Positions 12,105-23,596 of a stretch of DNA of 64,000 nucleotides are shown here, piece by piece. This stretch comes from Calonectria ilicicola. Taxonomy: Eukaryota > Ascomycota > Sordariomycetes > Hypocreales > Nectriaceae. Made by a program: the position numbers and the translations under genes. The stretch spans positions 6,820,001-6,884,000 of the forward strand of contig CP085827.1 in the NCBI GenBank assembly GCA_020809705.1, given 5' to 3'. Every line of letters begins with the position of its first letter. The first letter of the stretch is position 1. Below the pieces are notes generated by a model. That model saw only the letters and a program-made list of their open reading frames with translations. It did not search any database and had not been told where the DNA came from.

Positions 12105-13679
12105 CTAAAATTTGGAAGCCGCTTCCATATGCCGCAGCTCACGTAAGGCGGTCTCGGCGGGATATGAGTCCCAGGTGTATGCAAACATGTCTTTAGGCAA
12201 TTGTGCACCTGGCACATATTTCTGCAGCTGATCCATCATTTCGCCGCGTCTTTCATCGTTTACCCTAGACATAAACATGACAGTCACAGCTCGTTCGTAC
12301 CGCGCCTTGTTATAAGCCTGCAGCTTTTTGGGGATTTGATCTATCGTAGTGTCGGGTGAGAAGAGAGCGCCAAGCGCAGCACCATCCTCAAACGATTGCG
12401 CTCCACCTTGACCTTGGTCTTTTTAATCATGTCAGCCGCCAGAAGTTCCTTTTCCTTTTTTGAGAACGGACACTTACGGGGAAGCATTGGGTGTGCAGCA
12501 TCTCCAACCAAAACAGTTTTTCCCTTGTAAAAGGCCATTGGAGGGTCGCGAGTCGCCAAACTCCATAGTTTCAAGTCTTCAGCAAGGCTGCACAATTCAA
12601 CAATGTTTGAAGAGAATTCTTTGTATGTCTCAAGCAAGTCCGATAACCTTCCTCCGTCTAACCAAGCTGATTCTCCAACTGAATGCGAAGAATTGGCTGG
12701 ATGAATCGCAACAACGTTCAGAAGCTTCCTGTCGCGGCAAGGATAAATTACCAGACGGCGGTCACTAGCCAAGTAAACATGCTGGCTGTCTAGCCCAAGC
12801 TTACTAAATAGTGCTGCAATTGATGGACTACTATTGACTTTGTCCATAGGAACCAAGAAACGGAAGCAATTTTGGCCGGTGCTCATTTTCGGCTGCGTCG
12901 TCTGCGCAACAGCAGCGACGATTTGTGACTTGTCATATTTTTAGCCCTCGGCAAGAAATGCCGCAGTAGTTTCAGCTTACGTGTACTCCATCTGCCCCAA
13001 TAAGCAGATCACCTTTGTGTTTGACTCCATTCTCGAGAGTGATCTCAGCTCGCTCCGCATCCTATAATTTCTTTTAGTTTTCTGAGCTCTTCACCGATTT
13101 AATTCGAGATATCATGAGGCCAAATAATTTTTTTCGGAAGCATACCGCAAAAATAACTCGGCTAGACAGGTGGACATTGATGTGCTTTCCGTGCTCTTCG
13201 TCGGTCGCACGTTTCCTCAATGTGTTATGTAGGTCCACTCTGTGTGTCAAAAGCCATTCATCCTGAATTCCGAGTTGCTTCTGGAGCGACTTGAGTTTCT
13301 GGACTCACACATTAGCCCTGATAAATGACCAAATGCGATGATTGTGGATGGATTTTCGACCAACAGCAACTTCAAATAGAGGATTTCCATCCTTATCATA
13401 GCCCTTAATGCTTTGACAAGCGACTGGCTTGAGGTCATCGAAATTACAACCCCAGCTCCTAAGGACTCGGGTAGCATTTGGGGGGATGTGAATGGCGGCA
13501 CCCACTTCGTTGAGAAAAGAGGACTGTTCAAAGACCTTTGAATGTATGTTAAATCGCTAACAAACTGGTTTTTAGTGTGAATAATGACACACCTCAATCT
13601 CATGACCGGCACGAGCCAAAGCCACTGCGCAACCGAGGCCACTCAGACCAGCGCCAACAATTATGATTTTCAAAGGCAT
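12105..13679 (-). CDS. Salicylate-hydroxylase-like FAD monooxygenase
   Basis: A class A flavin monooxygenase of the salicylate/3-hydroxybenzoate hydroxylase type, expected to hydroxylate or oxidatively decarboxylate an aromatic acid. Six exons: 13679-13593, 13535-13311, 13262-13146, 13061-12981, 12928-12478 and 12418-12105, giving 424 residues. Splicing restores every family block: IIIVGAGLSGL at the N-terminus (GxGxxG), THRVDLHN, DLLIGADGVHS, and VLVGDAAHPMLPHQGQGGAQ, the last created across intron 5. Intron 2 (48 nt) removes an in-frame TGA. The gene looks intact, although unspliced translation makes it appear broken. It is divergent from the SnoaL-like gene, with 433 bp between starts. Substrate unknown. 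Confidence 0.9.
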
Positions 13680-14112
13680 ACTGATGTTATGAGAAGTAAA
13701 GATACAGGGGAAGGTTTGAAAAGGTAGTTGTAGCAAAATTATACTGATAGGCGAATGATAATCAATCTCCACGAATATTACCCTTGCTTGAAAATTACAT
13801 TTGTGAGATGCGGTAATATTACTATTCACCTATTTCTCATACAATTGATGACAGAATCGAGCAGGACCAGGTTTGCACAGCCAGTGTTGTGACATGTCGG
13901 CCCCACCGGCTCTCCACAGCCCCACCCGGTAATTACCTCGTGCGAGATGATGATATCTAACTAAACAATCCGATGGAGCCGGCGTAAAAAAATATAAAAG
14001 GAAAAATATAAAGGAATTTCCGAGATTCCAAAAGGTTATGATGAGAATAACCAACAACTCATTACAAGACATTATCATTTGATCAGTAATTCACTTCATT
14101 CAACAAAGAAAA
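13680..14112. promoter_or_regulatory. Bidirectional promoter, monooxygenase and SnoaL-like gene
   Basis: The 433 bp between two divergent start codons contains CGGCTCTCCACAG at 13907-13919, flanked by CGG at 13898-13900 and CCCCAC at 13921-13925, and a GAGCCG (reverse of CGGCTC) at 13976-13981. The same words recur in the other divergent promoters of this region. Function as a binding site is inference. Confidence 0.5.
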
Positions 14113-14633
14113 ATGGTCACTGTTGAGCATGTCCGGGCAATATTTGAGCCTATTAGCCAAGGAAACATGGCTGCATTCTGGCCCAACGTTATTGAAGATG
14201 TTGATTGGACAGTAAAAGGTATAGATGGCAATTTTCAAAACGATGAAACACTTGTTGCCTGTGGACAGCTCTGGCTAAAGTTTAGTAGGCACCTATTGCA
14301 AGATTTCAGGACATTACAATTCCATTCAAGAGTTTCAAGAAGGGACAAAACCCCTTTCGTCGACTTGGGCTGGTCCATTGCATCTCGTTGTTCAAAACAT
14401 TATTGTTGATGGCAACCAAGCTGCTGTTGAGTTGAAAGCTGTTGATACTAAAATTAAAGACGGTCAACCTTTTCCTAATGAATATACATGGATTCTGGGA
14501 TTTAACGAAGATGGAAAAATCGCCTCAGTCCGAGCGTATATGGATACGTAAGTTTACTACTATGTAACTAGAAAGTCGATGCTAATAATTCAACAGAGAC
14601 CTTGTCACTCGGGTCATCAACGCTAACGCATAA
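14113..14633 (+). CDS. SnoaL-like (NTF2-fold) protein
   Basis: A small NTF2-fold protein of the fungal SnoaL-like family, whose members act as cyclases, isomerases or hydrolases on small aromatic or polyketide intermediates. Exons are 14113-14218, 14289-14547 and 14597-14633, giving 133 residues, a complete domain. Visible blocks are MVTVEHVRAIFEPISQGN, DVDWTVKG joined across intron 1 to TYCKISGHYNSIQEFQ, LVVQNIIVDGNQAAVEL, and RAYMDTDLVTRVI completed by the last exon. The intron 1 acceptor was chosen because it restores the family's central segment. It shares a bidirectional promoter with the monooxygenase at 12.1-13.7 kb. The reaction cannot be read from sequence. Confidence 0.85.
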
Positions 14634-15502
14634 ATTTTATCAAGAAATATCGAGTCCATCAATGAGTGAGCTCGGGGTTCATAGTATTTTGATATGTATG
14701 GTACTAGGAGAATACAAAGAGTAAATTATTACTGGAAATTGCAAATCCATGAAATAATCGTTGTGTCATCATGAGTTTATACTTGTCAATGGTATTGATA
14801 TAGTAAGGCTAAAATATATGTAATGCAAAGGTTGTTTTTCTATTATATATCCACCTAAGCCAAGTACCTTCATAGCCCTTCCCTTAGGCGAGTAACAGTG
14901 GTAATGGTATTGTGGCAGTAGACAAGGGCTCTCCATCATGTGGAAGTACAGAAGTGAGCTGAGAGGATTTTGATGCCAGCACACCTAGAGCTCTTAGGAA
15001 GTCGAGCCTTGGGCACCCAACGGAGGATCCATATGGGTCCTCTAGTATGGTGGATAGATCAGAGAACATCAACCTTCCTACTACACATCTTTCGACCTCC
15101 TAACTAGTGACTCTACAGTATCGCGGGTCGAGACGATAAAATATGAATTAGCCATTACCCCACATTCTGGATCCAAAGCTACAATATTTCTGGTGTAGAG
15201 TTTGGTGAAGGGTGGTCGGGCCACATCATGCCACTCTGATTCTAACTTAAAACCCTTTGAAACAGGGCAGGTGTTTGCTTGGATAAATTCACCCATATAC
15301 CTGAGGTTCTACTGAGGTCCCTGATATGAACATACAGCCAATAAATAAACACACCTTATTGAATTCAACTACAGCCACCACCGATCCATGCATTCAATTT
15401 CTTTTCAACATCCTAGTCCATAAAACCGAGATATAAATGTGAAAATGTCAATTAAACTTGAATTCTATCCTATAAAGTTCAGAGCTATGCCGATAAATCT
15501 AC
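14634..15502. other. Intergenic between convergent SnoaL-like and cupin genes
   Basis: The two genes end towards each other. The middle holds a degenerate copy of the TGATACGG repeat (14960-15123, listed separately). Nothing else is recognisable. Confidence 0.5.
14960..15123 (+). repeat. TGATACGG-family element, degenerate copy
   Basis: It aligns along its length with the copies at 30195-30368 and 30530-30694, sharing ATGCCAGCACACCTAGAGCT-like, GGGTCCTCTAGTA and CAACCTTCCTACTACA segments. Its ends have decayed to TGAGAGG and ACAGTATCG. No target duplication is visible, so this is the oldest-looking full-length copy. Confidence 0.7.
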
Positions 15503-16052
15503 TCACGCTTTGGGTAAGTACTTTTCAGGCACGCCAAATTCACCTCCTAGTTCGCCATTCACGACCGGTTTCTCAGACGGGAGCAGTACAAACACGACCC
15601 GTGCTTTTTTATTCGAATTATTGTTCCATTGATGCATTGTCTGAGAAATTATTAGAACTGGCCACGAGGTTTTTACAGCCACTTACTGCTTGTTGGATGA
15701 CAACATCACCAGCAAAAACAATCGTTCTAGAGCCATCTTCAAGTAACAATTCAAGCTCTCCCTCGAGAATTATCCCGTAGTCTAAAGACGCGGTGCGGTG
15801 CTCATGCCCTTGAGAATTAGGGGGGAAATCAACCACTCGGATAAGTGACCCTCGAGTATAAATCTCCTGCGATTTTCCAGATGGATCTTCATCCACCAAC
15901 TCGGCAGGATATTGAAAGTTTTGCCATACTGTGATTGCATGACTACCAAATCCAGAAATCAGCTCTGTTGAGTTGTCAAAGAGAATAGCAGACTTTGATG
16001 ATTTGTGAGTGGTGACTACTCGGCGCACAGGGGTTTCAATACTAATGCCCAT
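15503..16052 (-). CDS. Small cupin-domain protein
   Basis: A single-domain cupin of 167 residues. Exons are 16052-15687 and 15640-15503 (intron 46 nt). The start MGISIETPVRRVV is preferred over an in-frame ATG at 16112 because family members begin near this point. The cupin strands are clear: motif 1 around GHEHRTASLDYGIILEGELE, with metal-ligand candidates H, H and E, then GSRTIVFAGDVVIQQATMHQW for motif 2, which is completed only after splicing. Cupins of this size in fungal pathways act as dioxygenases, decarboxylases or isomerases, or simply bind ligand, so the reaction is open. It lies upstream of and co-directional with the monooxygenases, and GAGCCG/TGTGGAG words lie upstream of its start. 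Confidence 0.85.
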
Positions 16053-16696
16053 GATGGTGAATAGATTCAAAAATAGAAAATCGCGACTAATTATGATACA
16101 GTGTGGTGCCACTTAATTGCTCAGTCTGCCACTCGCTGAAAGGCTACTTATGTCTCGCAGGCTACGAATCCTAAATCACTGAAGTCGGATATGTGGACAA
16201 TACTTCGGCCCCTCTGAATCTAGAACACAACCGTACAAATTGCCGGTGTAACGGATGCTTTGCGGAGCCGATAGGGTCCGATAAGTAAACTACTACGGCG
16301 GTGGGGGTACAAAGTTCAATTACTCTACATCCATTGTGTGGAGAACGAAGAGCCGGAACATGTGGCACGCCTAGAACCAATCGGAACAACACTAGGCTCA
16401 GAACCATCCAAAGTATTATGAGGGGTAAACTTGACCACCGATTCCAACGCAATGCCTTGATTGAAGAACGACACCAGACGGTCAACGAAGCGTTTCATCA
16501 TATCACCTCGCGAAATAATCATAAAGTTAATTGGATGAATAGAACATGTTTGTTGTGATTGCTCTCGAAGCCATACACATAGGAATTTCCGCAATAGGTT
16601 GGAAGATCAATGATTCAAGTATCGAGATAAAAGGAAATATGTATCCAATCCTACAAATGTAATCTTGATTTCATCTATGATTTATGTATCTTGGTT
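16053..16696. promoter_or_regulatory. Upstream region of the cupin gene
   Basis: This 644-bp gap separates the cupin start from the end of the ALDH-like gene. GAGCCG occurs at 16265-16270 and 16350-16355. The second copy is close to TGTGGAG at 16337-16343, the same word pair as in the divergent promoters nearby. An 89-codon minus-strand ORF here has no family resemblance. Confidence 0.45.
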
Positions 16697-18441
16697 TCAC
16701 ACTCGTTTCAGGTAATACCCTACTACACGACTAGCGGCGAACGAGACCCCGGAGACTGCGAAGATCGTCACGGCCAATCCAACAATCAGACCCCGCTCGA
16801 AATATGACAATCTTCCCCCCTTTGGCTGGTGAATCTTTCCAAGCCACAATTTGTGAGAGAGTATGGGCAAAAATGACCCTGTGAGTTGCAAAGTAGTTCC
16901 AGCACGTTCCTGATTAATGGACTTATTGAAGGAAAAGTCTTCTTGCGTGTAAGGAAGTTCGTACGAGGCAGTCGGCGAAAACGGAACAATAGTAACTGGG
17001 CGCGAAAATTAGATTGTAAAGCCATAGGGGTCCCGCCAGGAATTTACCTAGAGATCTTTGAGGAATATGATTGATGAATATGTTCAGTGATTGCGAGAAA
17101 GTGCCAACATAGAACGAAGCTTTCCCACTGCCGAATATATAAATTGCCTGCGACGTCTCCTTGCCATTTCTATAATATTAGTTAGTATCTTAAAAAGGAG
17201 GTAGTCAAATCTCTTCATTGTTCAGATCATGGTCTTACAGTTTATCCAGAAGATCAACTCCATGGTCAAGGCTGCGAATGGGAATTATAAGAACACCTTC
17301 GCTCCTAGAAGCTATCGATTTAGCCACAACGCGAATAGTTTGGACTATAATTGGGCTATGAAACCGGAGTATAAGCTGATGTATCTTTCTCAAGCTACTA
17401 GGAACGAAGACATACTCTGTGTTTTTAAGAGATATAATTGATGGCAGACTGACCGAAGAGCTTTGGGATAAACTTTCTGCCAGGGAGGGAAAAGTGGCCA
17501 TTAAGAGTTCGCGCAATGGTCTCTCTTCGTCGCTGTTTCCTTTCTTCAAGTATTCATCTTTAGCTCCACTTGACCGATGCAAACACTTCACAAGGTCGTC
17601 AATTATTATCTCATCAACAAACAAAAGCCGTGGTACTCGCAAAGGCTGATGACGGGGACTCCGTAGGATAGATAAACGGATGCTCGAGGCCACAGCCTCC
17701 AAATCTCGAGCGCTCCTATCAATGAATGCTGCAGGAAACCCTGAAGATGGTGTCAAAACACGAATGAAGCGGTTAGATCGGTAAAGAGCATTTTGCAAAT
17801 CCAAGGGTTGTTCAGTATCTTGGAGCACAGCTACTCCAAAATATTGCGAACCTATCTCTAGACGAGTTTGGGATGTATTATCCCAAGTTACCTTCACAGC
17901 CTCGTGGTCCAAACTTTCTTCAATAATATTCTTTAGCAGCTTGCTTGTTACTGGAGCTGCAGGGGTGGTCAACACAATGACAGCACTACCGCCCGCAACC
18001 GCTGCAGCCAAAGGGATGAGCGTGCTCGAGAGGGGAGTGTGAGGGTTTGGTTCAATCAAGGATGGCCCCAATGGTACAAGACCTTTACCCACATTGGCGC
18101 CACCCTTGATAGCACTTTCCTCCCGAATGCTTCGAGAGAAATCCAAAGTGTCATAGAAGTATTTGACAATATCCAGCACAGCCTTTATTTCTTCAATAGC
18201 GCTGTCCTCAGTTGTGTTCAAATCTAACAACTTGTTAGCCAAACATGAAATATTATTTCTTTGGATATTTGAATTAAATTCATGTTTTACCTGACTGGAG
18301 TCCTTTGATAAGCTGTGTCGTGAAATCTTTGATGGCGGCATGCAGAGTAGCCAATTCCTTCTGCCGCTGCAGTACATTCTCAAGTCGACCTTCAAGCCAG
18401 GCCGTATGGACCGTCTTGTACAAATCAAAAATGTTACTCAT
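16697..18441 (-). CDS. ALDH-fold protein lacking catalytic residues, C-terminal membrane anchor
   Basis: Exons are 18441-18291, 18223-17239, 17169-17048 and 16995-16697, giving 518 residues, normal aldehyde dehydrogenase length. The N-terminal helices, the segment SLIEPNPHTPLSSTLIPLAA followed by AAVAGGSAVIV (the PWNFP...GN.VV region), and a C-terminal segment AIYIFGSGKASFYVG typical of ALDH are recognisable. The usual GQxC nucleophile region is replaced by SPRHQPLRVPRLLFVDE without cysteine, and no ELGGK glutamate block can be found, with about 20 residues apparently lost there. A hydrophobic stretch near the C-terminus (LIVGLAVTIFAVSGVSFAA) suggests a tail anchor, as in ALDH3-type fatty aldehyde dehydrogenases. 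I infer a pseudoenzyme or scaffold. It is divergent from the dioxygenase gene, 236 bp apart. Confidence 0.75.
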
Positions 18442-18677
18442 CATATGGGAATTCATGGGAAATTTTTTCTTCTCTATGTTGTCTTTGGCGAAGAGTGTCT
18501 ACTTTTTGTAATTCAAGTTGCCTCCTTAATCGTTTCCAGGTACGCCAAACCCTGTCTTCACCATCGGCTCGGCTCCACACTGGCCGGACAACCCGACCAG
18601 ATCGCCAGGTTTAAAGCTCAAGTCATTGCTTCGAACAATTTTTTGAACAAATCCACTTATATTTCACCATAATAAAA
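18442..18677. promoter_or_regulatory. Bidirectional promoter, ALDH-like and dioxygenase genes
   Basis: The 236-bp divergent promoter carries TCGGCTCGGCTCCACAC starting at 18564, that is two overlapping CGGCTC words next to CCACA, followed by GGCCGG at 18582-18587. This is the densest single occurrence of the shared motif. Confidence 0.5.
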
Positions 18678-19659
18678 ATGACCAGTACTGCGGAAAAGCA
18701 GAGTAAGCAATGTATTTGGGAACTTTTTCAATAAGTCGCTGACGTGTTCTTTTAGAGCCAACGCCAGTTTTCCTCTTCGCTCATGGATCAACCATGATGC
18801 TTGGAGAAGAATCTGAGCCAGCAAAGATTTGGGAAGAAGTAGGAAACGAGGCCTTGAGACGTGGTATCAAGCGTGTTGTGATGATGGTAATTCTTTCAGC
18901 ACAATGCAACTGGTCACACGAGTCCCATCAAACTGATCAATTATGTAGGGAGCTCACTGGGACGCACCCGGGGATGCTGTCGACGTTAGTATGAATGCCG
19001 ATGCACAGAAAGATCCTGTTGGAAGCGTGACCGAAGCTCGATATATGCCGTACACAATGGTGCCTGACCTTGAAGGAGGTCAAAAGGTAATTGACATGCT
19101 TCGTGCTGCCGGAATTAATGCAAGGGCAAACCGCAAATTTGATTGGATCCATGACACTTTTTTGATCATTATCAGAATGTTTCCTCATTGTTTGCCGCCC
19201 CCTACAACTATTATCTCTATGAACGCACGTTATGATCCACATCTTCATATCAAGATCGGTGCAGCTCTTCGACCACTGCGGTTTCAGAATACCTTAATCA
19301 TTGGGAGTGGTGGCTCAGTTCACAACTTATACCAGAATCACTGGAATCAAATGATGATATATCGTGATAACTTTGCCCAACCGGTGCCGCCAGGTGACTG
19401 GGCAATGGAGTTTAGGCAAGCTGTTGAGGATGTTATTACACAGAACACTGGGCCAGAACTTCGGAGAGCTTTGAGGAAGATGATGAAACACCCAAGGTAT
19501 AAAGAAGCTCATGGTACGGATGACCACTGGATGGCTACCCTTTTTGCAGCTGGTGCTGCAGGCTCTGAAGATGATAGGGGTCCGAATAAATTCCTCGGTG
19601 AGTGTTGGGAACTGGTCAACATGTGCAACAGCCAGTACCAGCTTGGAAACTGGGAATAG
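18678..19659 (+). CDS. Extradiol ring-cleavage dioxygenase, LigB/DODA type
   Basis: A class III extradiol dioxygenase that cleaves catecholic rings next to the hydroxyl pair using non-haem iron (zinc is reported in some homologues). Exons are 18678-18702, 18756-18886 and 18949-19659, giving 288 residues. Conserved blocks are FAHGSTMMLGEES near the N-terminus, GAHWD across the second splice junction, KFDWIHDTFLI, IIGSGGSVHNLY and GTDDHWMATLFAAGAAG. The histidines in HGS, AHW, IHD and DDHW are the expected metal and catalytic residues and all are present. The first exon of eight codons was set by the only ATG with a consensus donor. Neighbouring flavin hydroxylases could supply its ortho-dihydroxylated substrate. 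Confidence 0.92.
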
Positions 19660-20335
19660 ATTTTGTTCTGTACTATCATATATGTTGGGTCAAATAGAAC
19701 GTTCATACTTCATTTTAAGTATCTTCACATCAGTTCTACTTACCATGTATTCACGCCATGCCATCGTTACGGATATATTCCAGCATGTGGTCCCGTGAAG
19801 AGGATAGCCTTGAAAGGTTCTTGCGCGTCATTCTGCTGATTATCAAGGGCCTAAATCAATAATATATCTCACATACCTTTGATTTTCTAAATTACCAATA
19901 TTGTTGCAACTAGCGGCGTTGTGACCCCTCGGTCCCTTCGACCACAGTGCCCGCTGCCTTAAGCGGCAGACAGCTAGGTCACATAACCTAGAGGAAACCC
20001 ACAAACTAGAACCTACGATAGATAGCTATAGTGAGGAATTGAGATCATTGAACACACCAACCCGACCCCCGTGACAGCACTAGTGCTACACTATTCATCC
20101 ATTCCCTTTGGAATCCAACAAATATAGTTTCTCTATCCTTTATTACACACATGAGAATTCAATCCACATTCTAGCCCTAAATACCAACCAAGGCCTCTAG
20201 TTGGAACTTGCTGTGGTAAATACCCCAAAGGATACATTCAGCAAGGCTCCAGTATAGCTCCATCTAATCTGAATTGAAATTCAGTATTCACTGTGGATCT
20301 TATTGTATTAACATGAGCTGGAGACATATGTGTAT
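19660..20335. other. Intergenic, no gene seen
   Basis: This is the 3' region between the dioxygenase and a convergent small gene. Nothing beyond short unsupported ORFs was found, and no repeat family was recognised. Confidence 0.4.
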
Positions 20336-20860
20336 TTAGTCGGGCCAGTTTACCACTCTCCACCAATCTTGGATTTTCCAATGTCCGTTAATCTTCCCAG
20401 TGTACCTCTCCAAAAAGCTGCCCAACCCTGCATTGTTAATTAGTCGAGGTTAGCATTGCACACTTGATGATTATTTCTATGTTCTTTCCACACATACAGA
20501 TATCAGAGAACATCCGCACACCATTATACCCCCAACAACTCGAAAGAGAGGCTTCTGAAGCCGTTCGTCCATATCTAGTTCGCGGTTTATAGGGCGATAG
20601 TCTGGCGTCTTTCGAAACATCTTAGGCCACCAGTCTGGGTTTGTAACAGGGTAAGAAACCGTCGGATGCGGCGCCAAGCTTGCATCAAAGTTCGCAGGCT
20701 GACCTTCCCTTTGAATACCACCTGCAACTATGACAAGGTCACCTTGTGCTACGGGGGACTCAAAGAATGAAGAATGTCGAATGTCATAATCCCCCAGTAA
20801 GCATTCCTTCGTTGAGTCATTTGCAGTTGGCGTTTGCGTTGTCCCCCAAGCCCCATGCAT
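20336..20860 (-). CDS. Small protein of unknown family
   Basis: Best model is two exons, 20860-20530 and 20427-20336, giving 140 residues starting MHGAWGTTQTP. The intron donor GTATAATG and acceptor AATGCAG were chosen because the joined tail (LERYTGKINGHWKIQDWWRV) looks more protein-like than the alternative frame. The protein is rich in Trp and Pro, has no signal peptide or membrane segment, and matches no family I recognise. It is divergent from the CocE-like hydrolase gene with 355 bp between starts. Three GAGCCG words lie in that gap, so it is probably part of the same regulon. An extra 5' exon is possible. Confidence 0.55.
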
Positions 20861-21215
20861 GGTCAATTACGGTTGCAAAAGCGACGCCAAAATAAAGTGA
20901 ATTTAATAAGCCAGATATGAGAATAATCTATGTCATTCATGGTGCTGAAAGGTAGCTGGAATTTGAAGGACGTCAACTGTTGCTAGTTACCCTAAAAGTG
21001 TCCCCCACACGGCTGTTGTGGGCCCGAGCCGCGTCCCTCACAACAAGCCGACATGCGGAGCCGAGCGCTCTCAAGCTCTGCGAGCCGAACAAGGTACCTT
21101 CAATATAATAAGATTAGTTCATTTATAGGTCATCTTGAGCAAGTTACAAATATTAAACCAATATTATCAATATTTTGCTTGCCGTCTTATATGAATTTTT
21201 GACTCAAGAACCATC
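20861..21215. promoter_or_regulatory. Bidirectional promoter, unknown small gene and CocE-like hydrolase
   Basis: The 355-bp gap has an inverted repeat CCCACA-N7-TGTGGG (21004-21022) and three GAGCCG words at 21026-21031, 21058-21063 and 21082-21087 in an otherwise AT-rich promoter. These are the same words as in the neighbouring promoters, at the highest copy number here. Confidence 0.5.
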
Positions 21216-23201
21216 ATGACCGAGAACAAGCTCTTGAAAATTGATAAGGATTCATTTCCTTATATTTTCATGAAAAATGTCGATATTCCTTTGAAAACAT
21301 ATGAGACGGGCCTAATACGTTGTAACGTGTATCTTCCAAAAGATTCAGCACCTTTTGGGTCAAAAAAATATCCCGTTGTTGCTACATACGGGCCATGTGA
21401 GCATTGAATTTCAAAACTGAATTCATTTATATTCCTTTGACTAACATTAAGAATAGATGGAAAAGATGTTCCATATCAGACGTTTTATAAAAAGAGTTGG
21501 GATCAGCTAAATCCCGCTATGAAGTCAGATCATTCCGCATGGGAAACCCCAGATCCGGCATATTGGACCAAGAATGGTTATATTGTAGTTCGTGCAGATG
21601 AGAGGGGAGCAGGGCAAAGCCCTGGCCTCCTAGATACCATGTCACGAGGGACAAGTGAGGCCTTCTTTGACGTTGTAGAATGGGCTTCAGAGCAGGAATG
21701 GTCAAGTGGTAAGGTGGGTCTCCTTGGCATCAGCTACTATGCAGGCACCCAGTGGCGAGTGGCAGCTAGGCAGCCCAAGGGTTTATCGGCCATCATTCCT
21801 TGGGAAGGAATGAGCGATTATTATCGAGATAGAGTTCGGCACGGAGGAATTTTATCAGATCGATTCATTGGTAAGAATTTTGCCATGTCTAAGCTAACCT
21901 TTCCAATCTAACTCCCATTTTTGAGATTTTTGGTGGCACAATGGTGTCCAACCGAACCAGTACGGTATGCCGGGACGCTCAGATCGTAACTGGGGCGAAG
22001 ATACTCTAGAAGGAGATTTGGACGAAGACACTCTGCTTCACAATCGACGAAATCAGACATTGGATACTATTTCGCACAGGTATCGGGATGAAGACTACTA
22101 TAAATCTCGAGATTTTGAACCAGAAAAAATCTCTGTCCCTCTACTAAGCGTGGCAAATTGGGTGAGTGAATTTGTTCTATCTGCAAAACATTCCCTAACA
22201 TTTTTAGGGGGGAATTTTGCTGCATTTGCGAGGTAATGTTATTGGCTGGATGCGAGCAAACTCAAAGTACAAATATTTGCATTTCATCGTCGGAAGACAT
22301 GATCTTCCGTTCTATTATCCCCAGTCGGCAAACTTGCAGTTGTCTTTTTTTAACGCATTCCTTAAAGACAATGATGTCGATGGCTGGAAGACGGGTCAAC
22401 AGCCAAGAGTCAAACTTTGTTTAAGAATGGGCGATGCCGGTGTTGATGACCCCCAGCGAGAGCTTTCATTCCCCACTCGTAGTGAGGTTGATTGGCCTAT
22501 ACCCAGAACTCAATATACGAAGTTCTTTTTGGGGGCAGATGGCCAGCTTTCAAAAACCGCGGATAAGTCGCTTTCGACTTTTAGTTACGATGCACTCGAA
22601 GGGTGTGTTACTTGCTGAGTTCTAAAGGTTTATTTTACTGACCATGTCTCATCTTAGTGAACCTATAACATTCCTTTACAAGACCACGTCTACATTGGAG
22701 ATAACAGGTCACATTGTTGCTCACCTTACGGTTTCGGCCTCCAGAAAAACTGCTCATGATCCAGCTCCTTCCGATATTGACCTATTCTTGACGCTAAGGA
22801 AGCTAAATAAAAATGGTCAAGAAGTCTTCTATACTGGAACTATGGGGGACCCGGTGCCCGTCGTTAAAGGCTGGCTCCGTGTTTCCCTCAGAAAAGTTGA
22901 TGCTGTTAGCCCAATGCATCATCATTTCTTACCTCATCGTAACTACTACGGGGCCGACGTTCAGCCGGTGGGAGAAAACCAGAGATATGAAGTTGATGTT
23001 GAGGTTTGGCCTACAAATGTTGTCTTGGATGCGAATGAGACACTGGTATTGGAAATAGCCGGGCATGACACACAGGGAATCGGAAGATTCTCGCATGAAC
23101 ACCCACAAGATCGTAGTCCGGAAGTATTTGATGGTCAAAATACGATTTACACCGGTGGGCAGTCCAGCTGGCTAAGTCTACCAATCATCAACTCCGAGTA
23201 G
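21216..23201 (+). CDS. CocE/NonD family alpha/beta hydrolase
   Basis: A serine hydrolase of the X-Pro dipeptidyl-peptidase/cocaine esterase (CocE/NonD) family. Five exons: 21216-21396, 21457-21870, 21926-22161, 22208-22602 and 22658-23201, giving 589 residues, full family length. The nucleophile elbow is GLLGISYYAG (G-x-S-Y), preceded by the typical VVRADERGAGQSPG segment. GRHDLPFYYP fits the acid/histidine region, and the C-terminal 180 residues form the family's jelly-roll domain. There is no signal peptide, so it is probably intracellular. In this context it may hydrolyse an ester, lactone or amide intermediate of the aromatic pathway; that is inference. All introns are GT-AG and in phase. 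Confidence 0.9.
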
Positions 23202-23596
23202 TTTATCTTATAATTAGTATATCTTAGATCGTCTCTTTTCAATTCATTCATTGGGAATCCAGGTTACTCCGACACCACATCATAATCTGATCGCATTACT
23301 CACCGTTAGTTAATCTGTTTCAGTGATGACTCTTTTTACCGTCCTAGTTAGATTCTTATACAAAATCTTGGAGAATCATAACATGCAGCTCATTTTCATC
23401 CAAGACAAAATATCAAGTAAGTCTTAAATCTCGTGGGTTATACCATTCACCGGCTACTTGCAGTCGGATCACATAGAATAATTTGCAGTCAGCTATCTTA
23501 GTCTCCGCCATCCAACACAATGAAAAAAAAAGAAATGAATGAAAATTTCGATAATAATTGGTATAGAATAGCGCTCGAAATATTAGTAATAGCAAG

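Noticed and set aside
12105..13679. Pseudogene reading of the second monooxygenase
   Set aside because: Unspliced frames contain stops, but six exons with GT-AG introns reconstruct every family block without error.
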